Positions 5,621 through 13,005 of a stretch of DNA of 13,005 bases are shown here, in pieces (position 1 is the stretch's first letter; each line of letters begins with the position of its first letter). A program made the position numbers and the translations under genes. Source of the stretch: Acidimicrobiia bacterium (GTDB taxonomy: Bacteria > Actinomycetota > Acidimicrobiia > IMCC26256); the NCBI GenBank assembly GCA_023262065.1, contig JALRDW010000039.1:1-13005 (forward strand). The letters run 5' to 3'. The notes below the pieces were generated by a model. That model had not been told where the DNA came from. It saw nothing but the letters and a program-made list of their open reading frames with translations, and made no database searches.

Positions 5621-8443
5621 GTGAGCAGTCGGATGAGCAGGTACCGGCACCGGGTCGGCGGGGCGCTGGCCGCGCTGGCCCTCGTCGCGACCGGATCCAC
5701 CGGGCTCCTCGTCGGCCTCGACCCGGCCCCCGCCGGCGCCGCCATCCCGGACGCCGCGGCGGGCGGGTTCACGGGGGTCACGCCGGTGCGGCTCCTCGAC
5801 ACCCGGAACAACCCGGCCGGTCCGACCGGGGCCGCCACCGGCTGCGTGTCGGGGGCCCGGGCCCTGCGGGTGGTCGGCGACGGCTCGCCCGCCCCGGTGA
5901 CGGCGGCCGCGGTGGCGCTCAACGTGACCGTCGTGAGCCCGAGCATCCCGGGCTTCGTGACCGTGTACCCCGGCGGCACGCCGCTGCCCCCGGCCTCCTC
6001 GCTGAACTACGTGGGCGGCCAGGTCGTCCCGAACAACGTCATCGCGAAGGTCGGCGGGTTCGGCGTGGTGAACCTGTACGCGAGCGGCGGGTGCCCCCAC
6101 CTCGTGGTCGACATCGTCGGGTACTTCGCGACCGGCACGCCGGCCGCCGGCGGGATCACGGGCATCGAGCCCGAACGACTCCTCGACACCCGGTCGCCGG
6201 GTGACGGCCCCTGCGTGAGCGGGGTGCGCACCACCCAGGTGGCGGGCCGGCCGTTCTCGGCCGTGCCCGCCGACGCGTCCGCGGTCGCGCTCAACGTCAC
6301 GGTCGTCGGGCCGGGCCTGCCCGGGTACCTCACCGTGTACCCGAAGGGTGCCGTGCCGCCGACGGCCTCGACCCTCAACTACACCCCCGGTCAGGTCGTG
6401 CCGAACGGCACGGTGGTCAAGGTCGGGGCCGACGGGTCCATCGCGCTGTTCGCGAACGCCGGGTGTCCGAACGTCATCGTCGACGTGGTCGGGTACTTCG
6501 CGCCCGGTGCGCCCACGAGCGCGGGCGGGTTCTTCGGCGTGAACCCGTTCCGGCTGCTCGACTCCCGCAACGCCGGCCAGGTCCCGTGCATCGGCGGCAC
6601 CCGCTCCTACTCGCTCACGGTCGCGGGCGTCGATGGGTCCGCCGTGCCCGCCGAGTCCCGGGCGGTCGCGCTCAACGTGACGGTCACCGGAGCGTCGGTC
6701 CCCGGCTACATCACGGTCTACCCGTCGGGCTCACCCCGACCCACCGCATCGAACCTCAACTACGTCGGCGGTCAGACCGTGCCGAACGGCGTGCTGGTGA
6801 AGGTCGGCACGGGCCAGAGCATCGAGCTGTTCGCGAGCGGAGGCTGCCCGGATCTCATCGTCGATGCGGTCGGCGGCTTCACCGCGACCCCGATCCCGCT
6901 GGTCGACGGCTGCACCGCGTCGGAGGCGCTCGTGACGGCCTGTCGCTGGTACCAGCAGACGAGCATCGCCCCGCCGAGCACCGCGATCGGTGAGGTGGTC
7001 GGCCGCCAGGCGGTGAGCGCGGACGGGCGCTACGTGGCGTTCGCCTCGGGCACCACCTCGCAGATCTTCCACCGCGACCTCGCCACCGGCCTGACCCGCC
7101 TCGTGAGCCACGGACCGACCGGCGCGCTCGGTGACGACTCGTCCTACGAACCGGCGATCAGCGCGAACGGGCGCTACGTCGTGTTCATCTCGGACGCCAC
7201 GAACCTCACCGGGATCGAGAAGACGAACTTCGTGCAGGAGGCCTACCGGTGGGACGCGACCACCGACACGCTCCTGCGCATCGGGTACGACCCGGCCCGG
7301 GTCGGTGACGAGGAGCCGAACGGCGACGCGTGGAGCCCGAGCATCAGCGACGACGGCGATCGCATCTGCATCATCTCGGACGCGGACAACCTCGCGGTCA
7401 TCGAGAACCCGAGCCTCATCGGCGAGGCGCTCGTGTACACCGTCTCCACGGACACCTGGGTCGACGCGTCCAAGCAGCCGCTCATCATCTCGCCGCCGGA
7501 CGGCGTCGACTCGGCACAGATCAGCGGCAACGGTCGCTACGTGACCTTCATGTCCGACGACCCGAACGCCACCTTCGACACCAACGAGGCACCCGACGTC
7601 TACCGGCGCGACCTCACCACGCTCACGACCGAGTGGGTGACCCGCCGTCCCACCGGCGGTCCCGCAACCGAGGGCGGGGGCGACCCGGCGATCTCAGCCG
7701 ACGGGCGCTACGTCGCGTTCGTGTCCCTCTCGAACCAGTGGGACTTCGACGGCACCGACGTCGGCTTCACCTACGACGTGTTCGTGCGCGACATGGCGAC
7801 CTCGGCGGTCACCCGCGTGAGCCGCACGCCGGCCGGCGCGGTGCTGAACGGCGACTCCTACGCCCCGCTCATCAGCGCCGACGGCCGGTACGTCGCGTAC
7901 CTCACCGACGCCACCAATGCGGTGGCGGGCGATACGAACGGGGTGACGGACCTCATCGTGCGCGATCTGGCCGCGAGCACGAACCTGCGGGCCTCGGTCA
8001 CCCCGGCCCTCGGCCAGCTCGCGAGCGGCGTGTACGACCCGGTGTTCACGGCCGACGGCAAGTACGCGGGCTGGTCGACCGCCGAGGCCCTGTTCCCGAC
8101 CGAGGACCACGCGGGGCCCGACTCCGTCCTGCGGTTCCTCGCCGCCACGCCCACGATCGCGACCGTGACGCCGACCTCCCTCGGCGCCGGCACCGCACCC
8201 ACCATCACCGTCACCGGTTCCGGGTTCGCCGCCGACGCGGTCCCGGTGGTCGACGGCGAGGGCGTGACCGTGAGCGGGGTCGCCGTGAACGCATCCGGCA
8301 CCCAGATCACGTTCACGCTCACCGTCGCGGCGAGCGGGGCGGTCGGACGCCACGACCTGTGGATCCGCAATCCGGGCGGGGTCGGGTTCCCGTACGGCGG
8401 GTCGGTGACGGTCGGGCGCACGGGGCTGCTGCGCGTCACCTGA
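5621..8443 (+). CDS. Secreted modular protein: three RLLDTR repeats, seven PD40-like repeats, IPT/TIG domain
   Basis: The 940-residue protein starts with a basic then hydrophobic signal peptide (residues 7-40, ending A-P-A-G-A) and is predicted to be exported. Three repeats of about 125 residues follow, marked by R-L-L-D-T-R or R-L-L-D-S-R at 57, 186 and 311. Each also carries A-L-N-V-T-V, a G-x-x-T-V-Y-P segment, L-N-Y-x-x-G-Q and V-D-x-V-G, with two cysteines placed alike. Seven [13 protein letters not shown] PD40/TolB-type motifs begin at 464, 512, 574, 633, 690, 750 and 808, matching a seven-bladed propeller. An IPT/TIG domain fills about 844-930. There is no C-terminal anchor or sorting motif. 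GTG at 5621 is chosen because AGGA lies five bases upstream; ATG at 5633 is the alternative. RLLDTR repeats occur in many actinobacterial surface proteins, but the ligand is unknown. Surface binding is inference. Confidence 0.85.
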   Translation: MSSRMSRYRHRVGGALAALALVATGSTGLLVGLDPAPAGAAIPDAAAGGFTGVTPVRLLDTRNNPAGPTGAATGCVSGARALRVVGDGSPAPVTAAAVALNVTVVSPSIPGFVTVYPGGTPLPPASSLNYVGGQVVPNNVIAKVGGFGVVNLYASGGCPHLVVDIVGYFATGTPAAGGITGIEPERLLDTRSPGDGPCVSGVRTTQVAGRPFSAVPADASAVALNVTVVGPGLPGYLTVYPKGAVPPTASTLNYTPGQVVPNGTVVKVGADGSIALFANAGCPNVIVDVVGYFAPGAPTSAGGFFGVNPFRLLDSRNAGQVPCIGGTRSYSLTVAGVDGSAVPAESRAVALNVTVTGASVPGYITVYPSGSPRPTASNLNYVGGQTVPNGVLVKVGTGQSIELFASGGCPDLIVDAVGGFTATPIPLVDGCTASEALVTACRWYQQTSIAPPSTAIGEVVGRQAVSADGRYVAFASGTTSQIFHRDLATGLTRLVSHGPTGALGDDSSYEPAISANGRYVVFISDATNLTGIEKTNFVQEAYRWDATTDTLLRIGYDPARVGDEEPNGDAWSPSISDDGDRICIISDADNLAVIENPSLIGEALVYTVSTDTWVDASKQPLIISPPDGVDSAQISGNGRYVTFMSDDPNATFDTNEAPDVYRRDLTTLTTEWVTRRPTGGPATEGGGDPAISADGRYVAFVSLSNQWDFDGTDVGFTYDVFVRDMATSAVTRVSRTPAGAVLNGDSYAPLISADGRYVAYLTDATNAVAGDTNGVTDLIVRDLAASTNLRASVTPALGQLASGVYDPVFTADGKYAGWSTAEALFPTEDHAGPDSVLRFLAATPTIATVTPTSLGAGTAPTITVTGSGFAADAVPVVDGEGVTVSGVAVNASGTQITFTLTVAASGAVGRHDLWIRNPGGVGFPYGGSVTVGRTGLLRVT

Positions 8444-8457
8444 CCGGCGGCCCCCGG

Positions 8458-8463
8458 TACCCT
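8458..8463 (+). promoter_or_regulatory. -10 element of a probable leaderless promoter
   Basis: TACCCT, within CCCGGTACCCT, ends seven bases before the A of the ATG at 8470. That is the spacing expected if transcription starts at the start codon itself. The 26-base gap from the previous gene has no Shine-Dalgarno sequence, which supports leaderless translation, common in actinobacteria. No convincing -35 is visible. Confidence 0.5.
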
Positions 8464-8469
8464 GCGGAC

Positions 8470-10017
8470 ATGACGCAGGCCGACCCCCCGCCCCGCCCGA
8501 CCACCGAGCTCGCGCCCGAACGCGCCGCTTCGGCGGCCGCGGCTCTCGACGTGCTCCTCGACTCGGCGCTCGAACCGATCGTCGACATGGTGCTGCTGGC
8601 CCGGGACGGCGGCTACGAGGCCCTGACCCACGACGGGTCGACCCGGTTCCGCCGCGTCGGCCCGGGGCCCGAGGACTTCGAGGTGATCGCCACCGAGGGG
8701 ATCGACCCCCTCGCCGACCGCTCGACGGACCGATTCGCCCCGCTCGAGGCGGAGACCGCGAACCTCCACCCCCACCGCTCCGAGAACGCGTACCCCCACG
8801 CGTTCGACCAGGTCGCGCAACTCTTCGACCACCCGGCCGCGCCGGACCTCGCGGTCATCCACTCGGCGGCCCACAACTGGGAGGACCAGGGCGGACACCT
8901 CGGGGAGCACGGTTCGATCGGGATCGTGCAGGCCCGGGCCCCCTTCATCGTCGCGGGCGCCGGGGTGCGCGCCGAGGGGTTCGTGCCCCGCAGCGCCCGC
9001 CTCGTCGACGTCGCCCCGACGGTCGCGCACCTGCTCGGGTGCGCGCCGCTCGACGACGCGGGCACCTACGTCGCCGGTCAGGACGGCGAGGTCCGCCTCG
9101 ATCTGATCGACGACGGCGCGGCGCGCCCGAAGCACGTCGTGCTCGTGCTGTGGGACGGCACGAACCCGAACGTCCTGTACGACATGGCGCGGCGCGGCGA
9201 GGCCCCGAACGTCGCCCGCCTCATCGGCATGGGCACCGCCTACGAGCACGGCGCGATGTCGGGCCTGCCGACCGTGACCCTGGCCAACCACACCTCGATC
9301 GCCACCGGCCGCCTGCCCGGCCACCACGGGATCCTGCACAACGCGTGGTACGACCGGGCCCGGGCCACCCAGGTCATCACGAACTCCGAGCTCACCTGGG
9401 CCACTGCGATGGACCACTGCTTCCCCGGGGTCGAGTCGATCCACACCGCCGTGCACCGCACCTGGGCCGACGCGTTCACCGCCTCGATCAACGAGCCCTG
9501 CGACATCGACGCGGACTTCTCGACCTTCGGCTTCTTCCGCCGGGGTGAGGTCCCTCCGATCCCGAAGTCCCCGCTCGGACTGCCCCACACCACCGAGCGG
9601 TTCGTGCGGCCGTCGAAGGACTACGCGTGGTCCTCGATCATGGACCACATGAGCGCCGAGCAGGCCACGGGGATCTGGAGCGGGCACTACCGCGACGTCA
9701 CCTACGAGCGGCCCCGGTTCATGTTCGCGAACTTCACGCTCACCGACGCGGCGATGCACGAGGGTGGCCCGCACTCCGAGATGGCGGCCGCCGCCGTCCG
9801 GGACTCCGACGCCCGGCTCGGCGACCTGCTCGCGGCGGTCGAGGCGGCCGGAGCGTTCGACGAGACCGCGTGGGTGCTCGTGGCCGACCACGGCATGGAG
9901 GAGAGCGACCGCGCCGTGACCGGCGACTGGGGGGTGGCCCTGCGCGAGGCCGGGGTCACCTTCCGGGACGAGGGCTACTCGTTCCTCTACCTGGACGAGG
10001 AGTTCGCCGGGTCCTGA
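8470..10017 (+). CDS. Alkaline phosphatase superfamily (nucleotide pyrophosphatase/phosphodiesterase-like) protein with permuted motif order
   Basis: The 515-residue protein has no signal peptide or TM segment and is probably cytoplasmic. The C-terminal half carries the start of an NPP-like fold. Asp229 lies in L-W-D-G-T-N; the presumed nucleophile Thr270 is in L-P-T-V-T-L-A-N-H followed by T-S-I-A-T-G-R-L-P-G-H-H-G-I; Asp426 and His430 are in T-D-A-A-M-H; and Asp473-His474 are in A-D-H-G-M. The piece that normally follows A-D-H-G is instead at the N terminus: the L-A-R-D-G-G-Y strand near residue 40, then G-H-L-G-E-H-G-S with His143/His147, then A-P-F-I-V-A-G-A-G-V and D-V-A-P-T-V-A-H-L-L-G. 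All expected metal ligands are therefore present, but in circularly permuted order. It probably hydrolyses a phosphodiester or phosphomonoester; the substrate is unknown. The gene starts 26 bases after the secreted-protein gene. Confidence 0.85.
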   Translation: MTQADPPPRPTTELAPERAASAAAALDVLLDSALEPIVDMVLLARDGGYEALTHDGSTRFRRVGPGPEDFEVIATEGIDPLADRSTDRFAPLEAETANLHPHRSENAYPHAFDQVAQLFDHPAAPDLAVIHSAAHNWEDQGGHLGEHGSIGIVQARAPFIVAGAGVRAEGFVPRSARLVDVAPTVAHLLGCAPLDDAGTYVAGQDGEVRLDLIDDGAARPKHVVLVLWDGTNPNVLYDMARRGEAPNVARLIGMGTAYEHGAMSGLPTVTLANHTSIATGRLPGHHGILHNAWYDRARATQVITNSELTWATAMDHCFPGVESIHTAVHRTWADAFTASINEPCDIDADFSTFGFFRRGEVPPIPKSPLGLPHTTERFVRPSKDYAWSSIMDHMSAEQATGIWSGHYRDVTYERPRFMFANFTLTDAAMHEGGPHSEMAAAAVRDSDARLGDLLAAVEAAGAFDETAWVLVADHGMEESDRAVTGDWGVALREAGVTFRDEGYSFLYLDEEFAGS

Positions 10018-10026
10018 CCGACGCGT

Positions 10027-10054
10027 CCTGACGTTCCCGGGACGCCGGTAGATT
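10027..10054 (+). promoter_or_regulatory. Weak promoter candidate for the SGNH-MBOAT pair
   Basis: TAGATT (10049-10054), within GCCGGTAGATT, has a good -10 shape. CCTGAC at 10027-10032 is a poor -35 at 16-base spacing. The implied leader is about 50 bases and ends in a GAGGGGG ribosome binding site four bases before the ATG at 10109. Confidence 0.4.
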
Positions 10055-10108
10055 CAGGCTCCTCGAGGGGCCCGGACCGCGTGGCTCCGGTACGGCCGAG
10101 GGGGACCG

Positions 10109-11143
10109 ATGCGGGAGCAGGGGCCGGACTCCGAGCGCGCCGCAGGTCGCCGGCGCTGGCTCGGGGTGCTCGCCGGCGCGCTCGTCGTCCTCGTGCTCGC
10201 CGAGATCGGTGTCCGCCTCATCGAACCCCGCCTCCCGGAGCCACGCGACTGGTTCTCCCCATCGGCGGCCCGCCTCGTGCGCGAGATGGACGCCGCGGCC
10301 ACCGACGGTGCCACCGGCGGCTTCGTCGTGGCCGGTTCGTCGATGGCCGGGCGCGACCTCGTCCCCGACCGCGTCGTCACGGACCCCGAGGTCCCCACGG
10401 GCAGCGTCGCACTCGCCGGGGGCGGGCAGACCACGGTGCAGGAGCGGTGGCTCACCGAGGAGGTCGGGCCCCGTCTCCGCCCGGGCGCCGTGCTCTGGGG
10501 CATCTCATCGCTCGACTTCAACGCGACCCGGCGGGCCGACACGATCGACCGGTACGCGTCGGCCCGGGCCACGCGCACCGATCGGTTCGGCGCGGCCGAT
10601 CGGGTGCTGGCCCGGTACTCGGCGCTCGCCCGCAACCGGGACTCCCTGCGGGACCCCTACCTCATGCTGCAGGTCCTCACCGGGGCCGACGAGTCCGACG
10701 CGCTCCCCGATCGACGCGGCGACGCGGCGCTCGGGTTCGCCCGCGGGTACCGCGAGGTCCCCCCGGAGACCCTCGCCCGCCTACGGGCCGCGGAGGCGGC
10801 GTTCGCCCGGGACACCCAGTTGCGGGGGTTCCGGATCGGACGCGAGGAGGTCGCGGCCTACCGGCGCACGCTGCGCGCGCTGCGGCGCACGACCGACCGC
10901 GCCGTGGTGGTGATCATGCCGGTGACCCGGGAGTACATCGACGCGCACCCGAACGGGTCGCGGGACTACGAGCGCTGGGTGCGGGTGGTCACCCGGGTCG
11001 CCCGCGAGGAGGGCGTGCCCCTCCTCGACGAGACCCGCGCGATGCCCGAGTCCGCGTTCCGGGACCTCGAGCACCTCGACGAGGCCGGGGCCGAGGCGTT
11101 CTCCGACCGGCTGCGCACGACGCTGGACGGGATGGGGTGGTGA
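10109..11143 (+). CDS. Membrane-anchored SGNH/AlgJ-DltD-like protein, partner of the MBOAT
   Basis: The 344-residue protein has a short basic cytoplasmic start, one TM helix at about 17-34 and a large domain presumably outside the membrane. Two weak SGNH-type signatures are visible. A-G-S-S-M-A at 75-80 follows a hydrophobic strand, as in the G-D-S or G-S-S nucleophile loop. D-L-E-H-L at 319-323, with Asp319 and His322, resembles the C-terminal D-x-x-H dyad. In known systems (AlgJ/AlgX of alginate, DltD of teichoic acids, PatB-like proteins) such partners receive acyl groups passed across the membrane by an MBOAT and transfer them to polymers. It starts at ATG with GAGGGGG upstream and ends one base before the MBOAT GTG, which implies translational coupling. 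The family assignment rests largely on this context plus the two motifs; the substrate is unknown. Confidence 0.7.
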   Translation: MREQGPDSERAAGRRRWLGVLAGALVVLVLAEIGVRLIEPRLPEPRDWFSPSAARLVREMDAAATDGATGGFVVAGSSMAGRDLVPDRVVTDPEVPTGSVALAGGGQTTVQERWLTEEVGPRLRPGAVLWGISSLDFNATRRADTIDRYASARATRTDRFGAADRVLARYSALARNRDSLRDPYLMLQVLTGADESDALPDRRGDAALGFARGYREVPPETLARLRAAEAAFARDTQLRGFRIGREEVAAYRRTLRALRRTTDRAVVVIMPVTREYIDAHPNGSRDYERWVRVVTRVAREEGVPLLDETRAMPESAFRDLEHLDEAGAEAFSDRLRTTLDGMGW

Positions 11144-11144
11144 G

Positions 11145-12563
11145 GTGAGCTTCAACTCGCTGCAGTTCATCCTGCTGCTCGTCCTCGTGGTGCTCACCTA
11201 CTGGCGACTGCGACTCCGGGGCCAGAACCGACTCCTGCTCCTCGCGTCGTACGTGTTCTACGGCTGGTGGGACTGGCGGTTCCTGCTGCTGCTCGTCGTC
11301 ACGACGGTCATCGACTTCGCGATCGGCATCCGGATCGAGGAGGCGGTGGGCGAGCGGGCGAAGCGGGTGTGGCTCGTCTCACAGCTCGTCTTCAACCTCG
11401 GGATCCTCGCGTTCTTCAAGTACGCGAACTTCTTCATCGACTCGGCCCAGCAGGTCGCCGATGCGCTCGGCCTCGAGTGGAGCGCGCCGGTGCTGCGGAT
11501 CATCCTCCCCGTGGGGATCTCGTTCTTCGTGTTCCACGAGATCTCGTACGCGGTGGACATCTTCCGGGGTCGCCTGCGGGCCGAACGCAGCCTCGCCACC
11601 TACGCACTGTTCATCGCGTACTTCCCGCTGCTCGCCGCGGGTCCGATCGAGCGGGCCTGGCACCTGCTCCCCCAGTTGCGGACCGAGCGCCGGCGGCCGA
11701 ACCGCGAGCAGGTGTACTCGGGGATCCTGCTCATCATCACCGGCATCTTCAAGAAGGTCGTGATCGCGGACACCGTCGCCGTGGTCGCGAACGCGGTGTT
11801 CGCACGGCCCGAGGGGCGCGGGTTCATCCCGCTCGCGGTCGGCGCGGTGGCGTTCGCGATCCAGATCTACGGCGATTTCTCCGGGTACACCGACGTCGCG
11901 CGCGGGACCTCGCGCCTGCTCGGCATCGAGGTGTTCCGCAACTTCGAGCAGCCGTACCTGTCGACCTCCATCACCCAGTTCTGGCGCACCTGGCACATCT
12001 CGCTGTCCTCGTGGCTGCACGACTACCTGTACATCCCGCTCGGCGGCAACCAGCGCGGTCGGTTCGGGACCTACCGCAACCTGTTCCTCGTCATGCTCAT
12101 CGGTGGGCTCTGGCACGGGGCGGCGTGGACGTTCGTCATCTGGGGCGGGCTGCATGGCGTGGCCCTCGCCGTGCACCGGGCGCTCGGCGCCTACGAGCCG
12201 CGGGGCCGACCGGGCGTCCCGGGCCTGCGCGATGTGCCGAAGATCCTCGGCACGTTCACCCTCGTCACCGCGCTCTGGGTGTTCTTCCGGGCCGAGAGCC
12301 TCGGCGACGCCTTCGCGTTCTTCCGCAACATGACGAACGGCCCCATCGGATCGGTGCCCGGGGCGTGGAAGGCCGACCTCCTCACGGTCGGCCTGTTCGC
12401 CGTGCTCGTGCTCGCGATGGACCTCGTCGACCGCCGGCGCGCGGTGCTGCGACCGCTGCAGTGGTCGCCGGTCCTCCAGGGCGCACTCGTGGGCGCCGCC
12501 CTCGTCGGCATCCTCGTGTGGTCCGGCACCGCACCGGTGCCGTTCATCTACTTCCAGTTCTGA
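11145..12563 (+). CDS. MBOAT family O-acyltransferase (AlgI-like)
   Basis: This 472-residue multi-pass membrane protein is of the type that moves acyl groups, usually acetyl, across the membrane for O-acylation of surface polymers. Family landmarks appear in order: S-Y-V-F-Y-G-W-W-D-W in the N-terminal helices; P-V-G-I-S-F-F-V-F-H-E-I-S-Y; F-P-L-L-A-A-G-P-I-E; Q-I-Y-G-D-F-S-G-Y-T-D-V-A-R-G; W-R-T-W-H-I-S-L-S-S-W-L-H-D-Y-L-Y-I-P-L-G-G with His284; and G-G-L-W-H-G-A-A-W with the presumed catalytic His324. F-F-R-A-E-S at the C-terminal side is also typical. Length fits AlgI homologues. The GTG start is separated by one base from the stop of the SGNH-like gene. No alginate or other polymer synthesis genes are in the window, so the acceptor cannot be named. 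Confidence 0.93.
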   Translation: MSFNSLQFILLLVLVVLTYWRLRLRGQNRLLLLASYVFYGWWDWRFLLLLVVTTVIDFAIGIRIEEAVGERAKRVWLVSQLVFNLGILAFFKYANFFIDSAQQVADALGLEWSAPVLRIILPVGISFFVFHEISYAVDIFRGRLRAERSLATYALFIAYFPLLAAGPIERAWHLLPQLRTERRRPNREQVYSGILLIITGIFKKVVIADTVAVVANAVFARPEGRGFIPLAVGAVAFAIQIYGDFSGYTDVARGTSRLLGIEVFRNFEQPYLSTSITQFWRTWHISLSSWLHDYLYIPLGGNQRGRFGTYRNLFLVMLIGGLWHGAAWTFVIWGGLHGVALAVHRALGAYEPRGRPGVPGLRDVPKILGTFTLVTALWVFFRAESLGDAFAFFRNMTNGPIGSVPGAWKADLLTVGLFAVLVLAMDLVDRRRAVLRPLQWSPVLQGALVGAALVGILVWSGTAPVPFIYFQF

Positions 12564-12570
12564 TCCGACC

Positions 12571-12592
12571 CGGCCCACGGGGACCGGGGCCG
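12571..12592. terminator. Weak hairpin between convergent genes
   Basis: CGGCCC and GGGCCG form a 6-bp stem around a 10-base loop in the 30-base gap between the MBOAT stop and the convergent stop of the last gene. It could work in both directions, but there is no T-tract and chance pairing is likely in DNA this GC-rich. Confidence 0.2.
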
Positions 12593-12593
12593 C

Positions 12594-13005
12594 TCAGGCC
12601 GGGAGCGGACCCCAGGTCGCGAGCACGCGGGCGAGATCGCGTTCGGCGAGCGTCGTGCGGAACCGCAGCGAGACGCCGTCGACGGTGAGGCCCCCGATGG
12701 TCGCCGCACCGTCCTGCCCGATCCACCCCACGTTCGCACCGGCGGTGAAGCGGGCGGATCCGGTCGCGGCCGGCGTCGGGCAGCCCGGCGCCTTGAGGTA
12801 CACCGCGAGGTAGCCGGCCGCGAGCGGCTCGCCGGCCGGCGCGTAGAGGGTGAGCACCTGCTGGCAGGTGCCGTCCCCCTGGCTCGGGGTGATCCCGACG
12901 ACGCTGCGCAGGCTCCAGCCCGCCGGGAGGGCCACGGGCGCCCGCCGCACCGCGGCGTCCAGCGCGCCCGCCTGCGGATCGCGGACACCGTCGACGGGCA
13001 CCGCG
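12594..13005 (-). CDS. C-terminal part of an unrecognised protein (5' end outside window)
   Basis: About 136 residues are visible; the frame runs off the right edge, so the start is unknown. A GTG at 13001 is in frame but there is no reason to prefer it. The segment is small-residue and beta-rich. It includes S-V-V-G-I-T-P-S-Q-G-D-G-T-C-Q-Q-V-L-T-L-Y-A and L-A-V-Y-L-K-A-P-G-C-P, whose two cysteines could form a disulfide. It then has G-W-I-G-Q-D-G-A and V-S-L-R-F-R-T-T-L-A-E-R-D-L-A-R-V-L before ending W-G-P-L-P-A. The look is of an exported or lipoprotein C-terminal domain, but that is inference and I recognise no family. Of the overlapping frames, this one is chosen for its plausible composition and its stop just past the MBOAT stop. 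Confidence 0.6.
   Translation of the reverse strand, partial: AVPVDGVRDPQAGALDAAVRRAPVALPAGWSLRSVVGITPSQGDGTCQQVLTLYAPAGEPLAAGYLAVYLKAPGCPTPAATGSARFTAGANVGWIGQDGAATIGGLTVDGVSLRFRTTLAERDLARVLATWGPLPA

Noticed and set aside
4378..5979. An rpsI frame extending far upstream as a 533-residue fusion
   Set aside because: The extension is low-complexity Pro/Arg sequence overlapping rplM in another frame. S9 has a good start with a ribosome binding site at 4770.
7330..8469. N-terminal extension of the phosphatase frame into the preceding gene
   Set aside because: It overlaps the secreted-protein gene out of frame and is Arg/His-rich shadow sequence. ATG at 8470 gives a sensible N terminus and fits a leaderless promoter.
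7858..9891. Long open frame on the minus strand (677 codons)
   Set aside because: It lies opposite two well-supported genes. Its composition is that of an antisense shadow in GC-rich DNA, and no domain motif is visible.
12548..12988. Alternative minus-strand frame at the right edge ending at 12548
   Set aside because: It is Arg/Ser/Pro-rich shadow sequence and overlaps the MBOAT 3' end. The frame ending at 12594 has ordinary protein composition.

Overview
The window is very GC-rich, tightly packed DNA, and six of its nine complete genes start with GTG. The gene order rplM-rpsI-glmM-glmS on the minus strand and the secreted RLLDTR-repeat protein point to an actinobacterium. Acidimicrobiia-type lineages are my best guess, but this is inference from protein style and no marker-gene comparison was possible.

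Layout. (1) 1-1844, plus strand: the 3' end of a small membrane protein gene, then a 14-TM DHA2-type MFS efflux transporter. (2) 1867-5252, minus strand: a ribosomal/cell-wall operon read as rplM (L13), rpsI (S9), glmM (phosphoglucosamine mutase), glmS (glucosamine-6-phosphate synthase). The glmS gene stops after its glutaminase half, only 22 bp from the convergent MFS stop. Both SIS (isomerase) domains are missing, so the left 1.87 kb looks joined onto a broken glmS. (3) 5253-5620: a divergent intergenic region with a good promoter for rplM and a weaker one for the rightward gene. (4) 5621-10017, plus strand: a large secreted modular protein (three RLLDTR repeats, seven PD40-like repeats, an IPT/TIG domain), then an alkaline-phosphatase-superfamily enzyme whose motifs are in circularly permuted order. 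(5) 10109-12563, plus strand: an SGNH-like membrane-anchored protein and an AlgI-type MBOAT acyltransferase, one base apart, probably an O-acylation pair for a surface polysaccharide. (6) 12594-13005, minus strand: the C-terminal end of an unrecognised protein running off the right edge.

How the genes fit together: GlmM and GlmS act in UDP-GlcNAc synthesis and are co-oriented with ribosomal protein genes, a usual actinobacterial arrangement. The right half is cell-surface oriented. Several gene starts share a -10-like motif of the form CGGTA(C/G)NNT; at the phosphatase gene its position fits a leaderless transcript. No RNA genes, CRISPR arrays, insertion sequences or phage genes were seen.
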